A DNA stretch of 8,300 nucleotides from Bacteroidota bacterium (GTDB taxonomy: Bacteria > Bacteroidota > Bacteroidia > Flavobacteriales > Weeksellaceae): assembly GCA_023433225.1 (NCBI GenBank), contig JAEZDQ010000120.1, positions 1 through 8,300 of the forward strand, in the 5' to 3' direction. The notes beneath the pieces were generated by a model, which did not search any database, had not been told where the DNA came from, and saw only the letters and a list, made by a program, of their open reading frames with translations. The position numbers and the translations under genes were made by a program. Each line of letters starts with the position of its first letter. Position 1 is the stretch's first letter. Below, one piece after another: positions 1-5,600 of the stretch.

Positions 1-90
1 GTTCGAAGGGCACTATCATCCATTGGATTTCAAGTAGAGAAAAGGCCCGGGCCGCCCGGCAAACGTGAAATGCTAACCGCAATCAAATGA
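1..90 (+). CDS. mnmD: C-terminal end of MnmD, tRNA U34 methyltransferase (5'-partial)
   Basis: Codons read in frame from base 1 to the TGA at 88-90, giving 29 residues. They contain an R-R-A-L stretch, then G-F-x-V-E-K, then G-P-P-G-K-R-E-M-L. The last motif closely matches the C-terminus of the methyltransferase part of MnmC, which in Bacteroidota exists as the free-standing MnmD. The enzyme family uses S-adenosylmethionine to methylate 5-aminomethyl-2-thiouridine to mnm5s2U at the wobble position of certain tRNAs. The catalytic core lies upstream of the window and cannot be checked. The stop codon overlaps the start of the Nudix gene (ATGA), so the two are probably translated in a coupled way. 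Identification rests on a short motif-rich tail, so it is good but not certain. Confidence 0.8.
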   Translation, partial: VRRALSSIGFQVEKRPGPPGKREMLTAIK

Positions 91-509
91 GTAAGCCATT
101 CAATGTGAGGGTATATGGGCTATTGGTGCACAACCGAAAAATACTCATTATCCGCGAACCTTTTGCAGGAACGGTAATTGATAAATTTCCCGGTGGCGGA
201 CTCGAATACGGCGAAGGTTTAATCGATTGCCTGAAAAGGGAATTCAAAGAAGAATTGAACCTGAAAATTGAAATTGAAAGCCATTTTTATACCCAAGATT
301 TCTTTTTGAAATCCCGATTCGACGAATCCGAACAAATCCTTATGATTTATTATAAAGTAAAAACGGAAAAGATAGCTGAATTGGAAATCTTGGACCCGGA
401 TATCCAAGCATTGATTTGGGTAAATCTAGACGAAATTTCTACAGATGATTTGACATTACCGACTGATAAACTGGTGGTGGAAATGCTTTTAGACCAGCAG
501 GGAATTTGA
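87..509 (+). CDS. Nudix hydrolase
   Basis: This 140-residue protein has the usual length of a single-domain Nudix pyrophosphohydrolase, which cleaves nucleoside diphosphates linked to another group (NDP-X) in a Mg2+-dependent reaction. The Nudix box spans about residues 37-59: G37, E43 and then R51-E52-F53-K54-E55-E56, so the metal-binding glutamates are present. The canonical glycine two residues after the last glutamate is Asn58. A hydrophobic N-terminal strand (residues 7-23) precedes the box, and a W-V-x-L-D-E-I stretch near residues 111-117 is typical of the fold's end. The ATG overlaps the stop of mnmD, which supports this start and an operon. Substrate cannot be deduced; the neighbour does not prove a tRNA-related role. 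No terminator follows, and its stop lies one base from the stop of the converging gene. Confidence 0.88.
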   Translation: MSKPFNVRVYGLLVHNRKILIIREPFAGTVIDKFPGGGLEYGEGLIDCLKREFKEELNLKIEIESHFYTQDFFLKSRFDESEQILMIYYKVKTEKIAELEILDPDIQALIWVNLDEISTDDLTLPTDKLVVEMLLDQQGI

Positions 510-510
510 A

Positions 511-867
511 TCAAAACAATTCCTTATCTTCAAAATACTGAATAACTGCCTGTTTCATTAACAAAGTTTGTTCATTGGCTTTGAGTTCGGGCAAGGGTTC
601 CAAAAATTCGAACTGGGGCCAACCGTCTTTGTCCAAACCGTCAAAACGATAATAGCCGAAAGGTTCCAATACCCGGCAGACCGCAATGTGCAGCAGGTTG
701 AGTTTGTCATCTTTTTTAAACCGTCTCTTGCCTTTGCCCAATTCCTGGACACCAATCAGAAATAATATCGTGTCCAAATCCGGCGTTTCCCCACCGGTAA
801 AATTCGCTGCAAAAAACCGTTCTATCATTTGCCATTTTTCTTTCGTACTCAAAAGCGATTCTTCCAT
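511..867 (-). CDS. Small conserved Bacteroidota protein of unknown function
   Basis: This 118-residue soluble protein has no signal peptide and no membrane segment. The middle is acidic and hydrophobic (L-D-T-I-L-F-L-I-G-V-Q-E-L-G, residues 31-44), followed by a basic K/R-rich patch (45-55), then L-L-H-I-A-V-C-R-V-L-E-P-F-G-Y-Y (58-73) and D-G-W-P (81-84). I recall this pattern as a conserved family in flavobacteria-like genomes without an assigned role, and see no catalytic motif. The overlapping ORFs on both strands look like shadows because their composition is less protein-like. The start at 867 is supported by a near-perfect -7 promoter box at 872-879. It diverges from the SMR gene and converges on the Nudix gene with a one-base gap. 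Confidence 0.8.
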   Translation of the reverse strand: MEESLLSTKEKWQMIERFFAANFTGGETPDLDTILFLIGVQELGKGKRRFKKDDKLNLLHIAVCRVLEPFGYYRFDGLDKDGWPQFEFLEPLPELKANEQTLLMKQAVIQYFEDKELF

Positions 868-871
868 GGCG

Positions 872-879
872 CAAAGTTA
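872..879 (-). promoter_or_regulatory. Bacteroidota-type -7 box for the 511-867 gene
   Basis: Read on the minus strand these bases are TAACTTTG, an exact match to the Bacteroidota -7 consensus TAnnTTTG. It ends only four bases before the ATG at 867-865, so transcription should begin at or almost on the start codon, giving a leaderless mRNA. No convincing TTG -33 element is visible at the usual distance, which lowers confidence. Confidence 0.5.
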
Positions 880-897
880 CGCCAAGCGTTTTTAAAG

Positions 898-931
898 TTT
901 GAAGTTTCCTGCCCAAAGTTTTCTATTTTTG
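898..931 (+). promoter_or_regulatory. Promoter for the SMR transporter operon
   Basis: TTTG at 898-901 is followed after 22 bases by TATTTTTG at 924-931, matching the Bacteroidota -33 TTTG and -7 TAnnTTTG elements. The -7 box ends four bases before the ATG at 936, so the transcript is predicted to begin at about the start codon. The promoter would drive both the SMR gene and the nuclease gene that follows it three bases later. Confidence 0.6.
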
Positions 932-935
932 TACC

Positions 936-1262
936 ATGAACTGGATTATTCTCATCATTGCCGGCTTGTTTGAAGTGGGATTTACGACTTGCCTCGGAAA
1001 AGCAAAAGAAACAACCGGAACCACCTCCTATTTTTGGTATGCCGGATTTGCAATTTGCCTAATTATCAGTATGTTTCTACTAATTAAAGCATCTCAAACT
1101 TTACCGCTGGGAACTGCTTATGCGGTTTGGACGGGAATCGGTGCGGTCGGAACGGTATTGGTCGGGATTTTCTTTTTCAGTGAACCGGCGCATTTTTGGC
1201 GTATATTTTTTATATTTACACTCATCGCTTCCATTGTAGGTTTGAAAGCGGTTTCCAACTAG
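936..1262 (+). CDS. gdx: SMR-family transporter of the Gdx/SugE type
   Basis: This is a 108-residue inner-membrane protein with four transmembrane helices (about residues 2-20, 31-52, 57-80 and 86-106), the standard size for small multidrug resistance proteins, which work as antiparallel dimers exchanging protons for a cationic substrate. The essential membrane glutamate is E13 in A-G-L-F-E-V. The stretch G59-T-A-Y-A-V-W-T-G-I-G-A-V-G72 is nearly identical to Gdx (SugE), the guanidinium exporter subtype, and S45 matches its binding-site serine. The position matching Gdx Trp16 is Phe16, so the exact substrate is less sure and the symbol is tentative. No guanidine riboswitch fits in the 68-base upstream gap. 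The nuclease gene starts three bases after its TAG, so they are probably cotranscribed although no functional link is obvious. Confidence 0.88.
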   Translation: MNWIILIIAGLFEVGFTTCLGKAKETTGTTSYFWYAGFAICLIISMFLLIKASQTLPLGTAYAVWTGIGAVGTVLVGIFFFSEPAHFWRIFFIFTLIASIVGLKAVSN

Positions 1263-1265
1263 ATC

Positions 1266-3953
1266 ATGGCCAAATTCATTGACAAAATCGTTTCAGAATT
1301 AATCCATTCTCAATCGGATTTATTGCACACCCGAATCATATTGCCCGGAAACCGCCCGAAGCTATTTTTCCGAAATGCTTTTCAACAACAGCTTCGAAAC
1401 AGCGTTCTGCCGCAACTTCAAAGCATTGATGATTTCATTACCGAAATTTCAGGGTTGCAGCCTGTTTCTCAAATCCGGTTGTGGTTTACCGCTTACCATT
1501 CCTATTTGAAAATCACCGAGAACCCCGAAGAATTCGAGCATTTCATCAAATGGATTCCGACCTTGCTCCAAGATTTTGACGATATCAATTCCTCATTGGT
1601 TAACTCGCGGGAAATTTTTGATTATTTGGTTTCGGCGGAACGAATTAAAAAATGGGGACATGAAAATTTGGAAATCGGAAGCAACCAAATGATGTCCAAG
1701 CACCTTCATTTCTGGCGGATGGCTGCGGATTTATTCGACCAACTCAATTCGGATTTATTGGCCGACAATAAAGCTTACCGCGGATTGATTTACCGGAAAG
1801 CCGCCGAAAACTTAACGGATTTTATGCAACATTCGAATGAAGAATTTGTATTCGCCGGTTTGAATGCATTGTCCAATGCCGAAAGAAAAATTATTTTTGA
1901 ACTGAACAAAAACGGGAAAGCCAAACTCTATTGGGATTCGGATGTTTATTATATGCAGGATGAAAACCAAGAGGCCGGCCATTTTCTTCGGGATTATCAA
2001 AAAGCACTTCCTGAATGGAATTGGGAAAACGATGAATTTTCCAAACCTAAAAAAATCCAAACCATCGGCATCGGAAAAAGGGTGGGGCAAGCCAAATATT
2101 TGCATCAAATCCTCATTGAAATCCCGGAAGAAAAAATTCCCGGAACGGCCATTGTTTTAGCAGACGAAACGCTGTTGCCGGCGGTGTTGGGTTCAATCCC
2201 CAACAAAATTGATAAGGTCAATATCACCATGGGTTTTCCCTTGGAAAAATCATCCATGGCCTATTTTTTTCGTTCCGTTTTTGAATTGCAAATGAACTGT
2301 GAAAAGCTGGGGAGCGGTAAACTGTTTTATTATAAAAATGTGCTGGATATCATCAGCAACACCCTATTCCAAGAAAATAATCGCACTTCGGAAAAGCTGA
2401 ACCGCAAAATCAGAAAAGAAAACCGCATTTTCAATTCGCCGTCGTTTTTAAAAGAAGAATTAAACGACAGCCTGTATGCACCCTTATTTGAAATCCATCC
2501 GGAACCTGCGTCCTTTCTGAATCAATTGGTAGAATGGACGGAAGGCTTGATGCAAAACAAAAACCTCAGAATCAATGAACTTGATAAGGAATACCTGTAT
2601 CGTTTCAGTTTGCTGATCCGCCAATTATCGGGGGAACTGGGCCAATTTCATTCGGTAGGAAACTTTAAAACTTTATATGTTCTCTATACCAAGTTATTAC
2701 AAAATGAAAATATTGCTTTTGTCGGTGAACCTTTGGAAGGATTGCAATTGGTCGGCCTTTTGGAAACCCGATTGCTCGATTTTGAAAACCTGATTATGGT
2801 TTCGGTCAACGACGGCGTGATACCTCCCGGAAAAACCGAGAATTCTTTTATCCCTTATGACATCCGACGTGAAATGGGGATGAACACTTTTACAGAAAAC
2901 GACGCGGTTTTCGCTTACCATTTTTATCGTTTGATGCAGCGTGCACAGCATCTTTATTTCTTATACAATACGGAGTCGGACGGATTGGACAGTGGCGAAC
3001 GAAGCCGGTTTTTGGCACAGATTGAACTCGAATCCGGCCATGAAATCGAACGGAAAATCGCGCTGCCCGAATTTTCAGCGGAACCGTTGGATTTACTAAA
3101 AATCCAAAAATCCGAAAGCGTCCGGAATTTATTGGATCAATGGGCTGAAAACGGCATCTCGGCATCGTCTCTCGGGAGTTATTTGCGGAATCCAATTCAA
3201 TTTTACCAACAACAAATCTTGGGCATCCGGGATTTTGAAGATGCAGAAGAAAATGTGGGTGCACGGATTTTGGGAAATATTGTCCATGATTCATTGGAAG
3301 AACTCTACAAACCTTTGTTGGGCAAAATATTGACCACAAACGATTTTATCCCGTTGTTGGGAAATTCGGAAAATGCACTCATGCATTCCTTTGAAAAGGA
3401 ATATGGCAAAGGCGATTTCTTACGCGGCAAAAACCATTTGGTGTATAAAATCGCGCATACTTTCATTGAAAATGTCATCCATGCAGACCAAAAGACAGCC
3501 ACAGAAAATGAATTGATCATCCATCAAATTGAGTTCAAAATGGATACGAAGTTTCGGTTGTCCAACGGAAAAGAAGTAAGGTTGAAGGGTGTCATCGACC
3601 GAATTGACGAATTGAACGGTGTCAAACGAATCATCGACTTCAAAACCGGAGGCGTGGACGAAAAGTCTTTGGAGATAAAATCGGAACAAATGGATAAAAT
3701 ATTTTCGGATGCGAAGTTTTCAAAAGCTTTGCAACTGATTTTTTACGCACACCTCTACTTCGGAAACCGAAATGATTTGAATGTGGCATTCGGGATTTAT
3801 CCTTTGAAAAGCCCCAAAAAAGGAGTGATTCCATTGAAATTGGACAGTCAAAGCACCTTTGACAGCGAAGTTTTACCCTTGACCCATACTTATCTGGCTA
3901 ATTTGATTGAAGATATTTTAAATCCGGAAATCCCATTTACCGAACCGAAATAG
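1266..3953 (+). CDS. addB: AddB-like PD-(D/E)XK nuclease with inactive helicase region
   Basis: This 895-residue protein resembles the AddB subunit of AddAB-type double-strand-break repair nucleases: a degenerate superfamily-1 helicase-like part followed by a RecB-family nuclease. Helicase-like remnants include V-F-A-G-L-N (195-200) and a motif V/VI-like block with G-L-Q-L-V-G-L-L-E-T-R (492-502), N515-D-G and S-F-I-P (527-530). The N-terminus (R-I-I-L-P-G-N-R, 23-30) has no Walker A lysine, so ATP hydrolysis is unlikely. The nuclease motifs look complete: G670-x3-H674, D778 in G-V-I-D-R-I-D, D791-F-K793, and Q823-x3-Y827. The protein has one cysteine (C345), so the four-cysteine iron-sulfur cluster of Bacillus AddB cannot form; the usual cysteine near the nuclease entry is N642. 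Its expected AddA (UvrD-like) partner is not in the window. The symbol is by family analogy. Confidence 0.85.
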   Translation: MAKFIDKIVSELIHSQSDLLHTRIILPGNRPKLFFRNAFQQQLRNSVLPQLQSIDDFITEISGLQPVSQIRLWFTAYHSYLKITENPEEFEHFIKWIPTLLQDFDDINSSLVNSREIFDYLVSAERIKKWGHENLEIGSNQMMSKHLHFWRMAADLFDQLNSDLLADNKAYRGLIYRKAAENLTDFMQHSNEEFVFAGLNALSNAERKIIFELNKNGKAKLYWDSDVYYMQDENQEAGHFLRDYQKALPEWNWENDEFSKPKKIQTIGIGKRVGQAKYLHQILIEIPEEKIPGTAIVLADETLLPAVLGSIPNKIDKVNITMGFPLEKSSMAYFFRSVFELQMNCEKLGSGKLFYYKNVLDIISNTLFQENNRTSEKLNRKIRKENRIFNSPSFLKEELNDSLYAPLFEIHPEPASFLNQLVEWTEGLMQNKNLRINELDKEYLYRFSLLIRQLSGELGQFHSVGNFKTLYVLYTKLLQNENIAFVGEPLEGLQLVGLLETRLLDFENLIMVSVNDGVIPPGKTENSFIPYDIRREMGMNTFTENDAVFAYHFYRLMQRAQHLYFLYNTESDGLDSGERSRFLAQIELESGHEIERKIALPEFSAEPLDLLKIQKSESVRNLLDQWAENGISASSLGSYLRNPIQFYQQQILGIRDFEDAEENVGARILGNIVHDSLEELYKPLLGKILTTNDFIPLLGNSENALMHSFEKEYGKGDFLRGKNHLVYKIAHTFIENVIHADQKTATENELIIHQIEFKMDTKFRLSNGKEVRLKGVIDRIDELNGVKRIIDFKTGGVDEKSLEIKSEQMDKIFSDAKFSKALQLIFYAHLYFGNRNDLNVAFGIYPLKSPKKGVIPLKLDSQSTFDSEVLPLTHTYLANLIEDILNPEIPFTEPK

Positions 3954-3964
3954 GATTCCATAAA

Positions 3965-3997
3965 AAAACCCGCATTGTAAATATAAATGCAGGTTTT
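3965..3997. terminator. Bidirectional intrinsic terminator between convergent genes
   Basis: Arms AAAACCCGCATT (3965-3976) and AATGCAGGTTTT (3986-3997) pair over 11 of 12 positions with one C/A mismatch, around a nine-base loop. The A-run on the left (3962-3968) and T-run on the right give a U-rich tail in both directions. It lies between the nuclease gene stop (3953) and the stop of the converging Gre-like gene (4020), so it can end both transcripts. Confidence 0.85.
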
Positions 3998-4019
3998 AAA
4001 AATACTTAGAACGAATGGC

Positions 4020-4397
4020 TTAAGCCATTTCTTCCACTTTCAGGATTTCAATCCTCCGGTCTCCTTCCGCAAATGGCCACTCTACCACGTCACCCGCTTT
4101 GCGCCCTACGGTAGCGATACCAAAGTCGGAAAGAATTGAATATTTACCCTTTTTGACCTTGGCTTTGTCATCGGCAACGAATAGGAATTCTTGTTCCGAA
4201 TTGCTGGTATGGTCGCGCAAAGTGACTTTGCGGTTGATGCTCACCACATCCTCCGGAAGTTCTCTCCGCAAAACCTGACTGGCGCCTTTGAGTTCTTCCA
4301 AAAGGCGTTTTTCCTGTTCTTGGGTTACTTTTTTTCTTCTTACGTGATCTTTGATCAAATCGTAAATCCCGGTTGTTAAAATTACATTTTCTGACAT
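4020..4397 (-). CDS. Short GreA/GreB-Rnk-like transcription factor
   Basis: The 125-residue protein matches the C-terminal FKBP-like domain of GreA/GreB and of Rnk, proteins that bind RNA polymerase near its secondary channel. Recognisable parts are L-P-E-D-V-V-S-I-N-R-K-V-T-L (47-60), the GreA-like S90-D-F-G-I-A-T-V-G98, and A-G-D-V-V-E-W (101-107) with a final hydrophobic strand I-E-I-L-K-V (116-121). Before this lies only a short charged helix (about 16-46) rich in Lys, Glu and Gln. GreA is about 160 residues, with a long coiled coil carrying acidic residues at its tip that stimulate transcript cleavage; here that coil is too short. The protein may therefore bind polymerase without promoting cleavage, as proposed for Rnk. 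No promoter box is visible in the first 120 bases upstream; the nearest good one is at 4680-4711. Confidence 0.82.
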   Translation of the reverse strand: MSENVILTTGIYDLIKDHVRRKKVTQEQEKRLLEELKGASQVLRRELPEDVVSINRKVTLRDHTSNSEQEFLFVADDKAKVKKGKYSILSDFGIATVGRKAGDVVEWPFAEGDRRIEILKVEEMA

Positions 4398-4521
4398 CTT
4401 ATGGTTATTTTTAAATTAGTTTATACTGATTATCCCACAGTTAAAAAACCATGGAATGGAATTAAGTGTTTTTTACTGTAAGCCGAATGGGCTTTCAATC
4501 AAATATTAAATTTGGAAGGAT

Positions 4522-4545
4522 CCCTGCCAATGCGTAGCGGCAGGG
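4522..4545. repeat. GC-rich perfect hairpin
   Basis: CCCTGCC (4522-4528) and GGCAGGG (4539-4545) form a perfect seven-pair stem around a ten-base loop, in an otherwise AT-rich region. It begins one base after the stop codon of the 37-codon minus-strand ORF, as read on that strand. Neither side has a T-run, so it is not a standard intrinsic terminator. It could be a leader structure for the Gre-like gene, a transcript-protecting stem, or a dispersed palindromic repeat. Confidence 0.55.
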
Positions 4546-4546
4546 T

Positions 4547-4660
4547 TTAGGAAATAAACTCTTTGGAGTTTTTCAGGAATTTATCATCGTGCAAATAAGC
4601 CAATGACACCACCGACGAGGGTAAATATATTTTTTTGAGTGTGAAAAAATACTTGGTCAT
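4547..4660 (-). CDS. Candidate small ORF (37 aa) in the leader of the Gre-like gene
   Basis: An ATG at 4660-4658 opens 37 codons ending with TAA at 4549-4547. The product begins M-T-K-Y-F-F-T-L-K-K-I-Y-L-P and ends D-D-K-F-L-K-N-S-K-E-F-I-S. It is basic, with a hydrophobic first half but no clear membrane helix, and I recognise no family. Support comes from context: a well-spaced promoter match (4680-4711) whose start site would fall about 13-15 bases before the ATG, and a hairpin immediately after the stop. It could be a small protein, a leader peptide acting on the Gre-like gene, or chance. Length alone would not justify calling it. Confidence 0.3.
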   Translation of the reverse strand: MTKYFFTLKKIYLPSSVVSLAYLHDDKFLKNSKEFIS

Positions 4661-4679
4661 GTTTAACGTATTGCGTTTA

Positions 4680-4711
4680 CAAATTTAAGTCAAATTATTG
4701 AATTTAACAAA
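4680..4711 (-). promoter_or_regulatory. Bacteroidota-type promoter reading toward the Gre-like gene
   Basis: On the minus strand TTTG (4711-4708) is followed after 20 bases by TAAATTTG (4687-4680), matching both the -33 and -7 elements with good spacing. The predicted start near 4675 would give a leader of about 280 bases before the Gre-like ATG, containing the small ORF and hairpin. A second -7 match, TAACTTTG, overlaps at 4715-4708 with a weaker TTTA 19 bases further upstream, so two overlapping promoters are possible. Confidence 0.55.
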
Positions 4712-4742
4712 GTTAGCGAAACTATTTTATACGATAAACATT

Positions 4743-4820
4743 ATGGATTTCTCATTCTACTGCAATCCCTCATGGTTTAAGTCTGAGAGATTCCTTAATT
4801 TTGACGAAATTGAAGATTGA
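4743..4820 (+). CDS. Candidate upstream ORF (25 aa) abutting the reductase gene
   Basis: An ATG at 4743 opens 25 codons that end with TGA at 4818-4820, immediately followed by the ATG of the reductase gene in the same frame. The peptide starts M-D-F-S-F-Y-C-N-P-S-W-F and ends N-F-D-E-I-E-D. Abutting stop and start codons are suited to translational coupling. However, the best promoter box (4796-4803) lies inside this ORF, so a transcript from it would lack the ORF. An imperfect promoter farther up (TTG at 4698-4700, N22, TATTTTAT at 4723-4730) could include it. I do not recognise the peptide; chance is quite possible. Confidence 0.2.
   Translation: MDFSFYCNPSWFKSERFLNFDEIED
4796..4803 (+). 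promoter_or_regulatory. -7 box upstream of the reductase gene
   Basis: TAATTTTG matches TAnnTTTG exactly and ends 17 bases before the ATG at 4821, giving a leader of roughly 10-13 bases. No TTG is seen at the -33 distance, only TGG around 4773-4775, so the assignment is moderate. Confidence 0.4.
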
Positions 4821-5600
4821 ATGACATTTCATCCCCTGCAGGTTGCTTCCGTAAGAAATTTAACTGCTGACTCCGTTCAAGTTACATTTGATGTCCCTCC
4901 CCATTTGAGAAAAGAATTCCAATTCATTTCCGGGCAATACATCACCTTGGATATCAATGGTGTTCGCAGGGATTATTCGCTTTGTTCAAGCCCGTTGGAC
5001 GTGGAGTGGAGCATTGGTGTCAAAGCGATGCGCGACGGAAATATTTCCCGGTACCTGACTACCGAATTGAAAATCGGGGATGTACTTCAGGTTTCTACAC
5101 CCAACGGGAAGTTTGGGATTCCATCCAAGCCGAGCGAAAAACGGACTTTACTGGCTTTTGCGGCCGGAAGCGGGATTACTCCCATTTTGAGCATCATTAA
5201 ATACACGCTTCAAACAGAAGAATGGGTGAACTTTTATTTGTTTTATTCCAATAAAAATCCGGAAAGCGTAATGTTCTTAGAAGAAATCAAAGCTTTGCAG
5301 GAACAATATCCCGAACAATTTCACCCACATTTGTTTTATACCCAGCACCGTTTGGAAGATTGGTTGTTTGAAGGAAGGCTTGATGCGCATAAATTTGAAT
5401 TGATTCTCAATCAACTGGTGGACATCAATGAAGTCGATGAAGCAATGGTTTGCGGGCCCAATGAAATGATCAAGGAAATATCTCGTGAAATTTTTAATGC
5501 GGGAATTCCTAAAAACACATTCATTTTGAGCAATTCGTACCGGACGATAACCCTTTCGGAACTTTGGAAGAAACAGATTCGCCCGAGAACGTCGAGGTGA
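4821..5600 (+). CDS. FAD/NAD(P)H reductase part of PaaE-like protein (frameshifted C-terminus)
   Basis: The 259-residue reading frame encodes a ferredoxin-reductase-type flavoprotein module that passes electrons from NAD(P)H through FAD to an iron-sulfur acceptor. The FAD site is marked by R50-D-Y52-S53 (RxYS) and G73-N-I-S76-R-Y-L. The nucleotide-binding part begins with A-A-G-S-G-I-T-P (114-121) and ends with C211-G-P213. Sequence is family-like through P230; after that the frame gives a Ser/Thr/Arg-rich tail ending in TGA that does not look like the family, because of the frameshift at about 5511. Relatives are often annotated as phenylacetyl-CoA epoxidase subunit E, but no paaABCD genes are nearby, so a general reductase role is as likely. 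It overlaps the ferredoxin frame by 37 bases. Confidence 0.85.
   Translation: MTFHPLQVASVRNLTADSVQVTFDVPPHLRKEFQFISGQYITLDINGVRRDYSLCSSPLDVEWSIGVKAMRDGNISRYLTTELKIGDVLQVSTPNGKFGIPSKPSEKRTLLAFAAGSGITPILSIIKYTLQTEEWVNFYLFYSNKNPESVMFLEEIKALQEQYPEQFHPHLFYTQHRLEDWLFEGRLDAHKFELILNQLVDINEVDEAMVCGPNEMIKEISREIFNAGIPKNTFILSNSYRTITLSELWKKQIRPRTSR

Larger units (their letters stand above)
4398..4820. other. Divergent intergenic region with small ORFs, hairpin and promoters
   Basis: This 423-base stretch separates the Gre-like gene (minus) from the reductase gene (plus). It is AT-rich except for one GC-rich hairpin. The minus strand carries a promoter match, a 37-codon ORF and the hairpin; the plus strand carries a 25-codon ORF and two promoter-like boxes near the reductase start. 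These parts are listed separately. I see no tRNA, known riboswitch, insertion sequence or long repeat here. The part nearest the Gre-like start (4398-4520) shows only AT-rich sequence with no clear signal. Confidence 0.6.

Noticed and set aside
568..895. Two plus-strand ORFs (568-765 and 686-895) opposite the 511-867 gene
   Set aside because: They overlap a better minus-strand gene with promoter support; their peptides look like antisense translation without family features.
868..935. Guanidine riboswitch ahead of the SMR gene
   Set aside because: The gap is only 68 bases, contains two promoters, and the transcript is predicted to begin at the start codon, leaving no room.
2827..2841. P-P-G-K-T in the AddB-like protein as a Walker A motif
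   Set aside because: It sits at residues 520-524, in the motif V/VI-like block next to N-D-G and S-F-I-P, lacks the G-x4 lead-in and is in the wrong place for a nucleotide-binding loop.
2697..3834. Several minus-strand ORFs inside the AddB-like gene
   Set aside because: They are antisense shadows of a continuous 895-codon gene with recognisable nuclease motifs; no promoter or family features support them.
5510..5516. Programmed -1 frameshift signal T-AAA-AAC
   Set aside because: The first base breaks the X-XXY-YYZ pattern, and no strong stem-loop or upstream Shine-Dalgarno-like stimulator was seen; an indel explains the data more simply.
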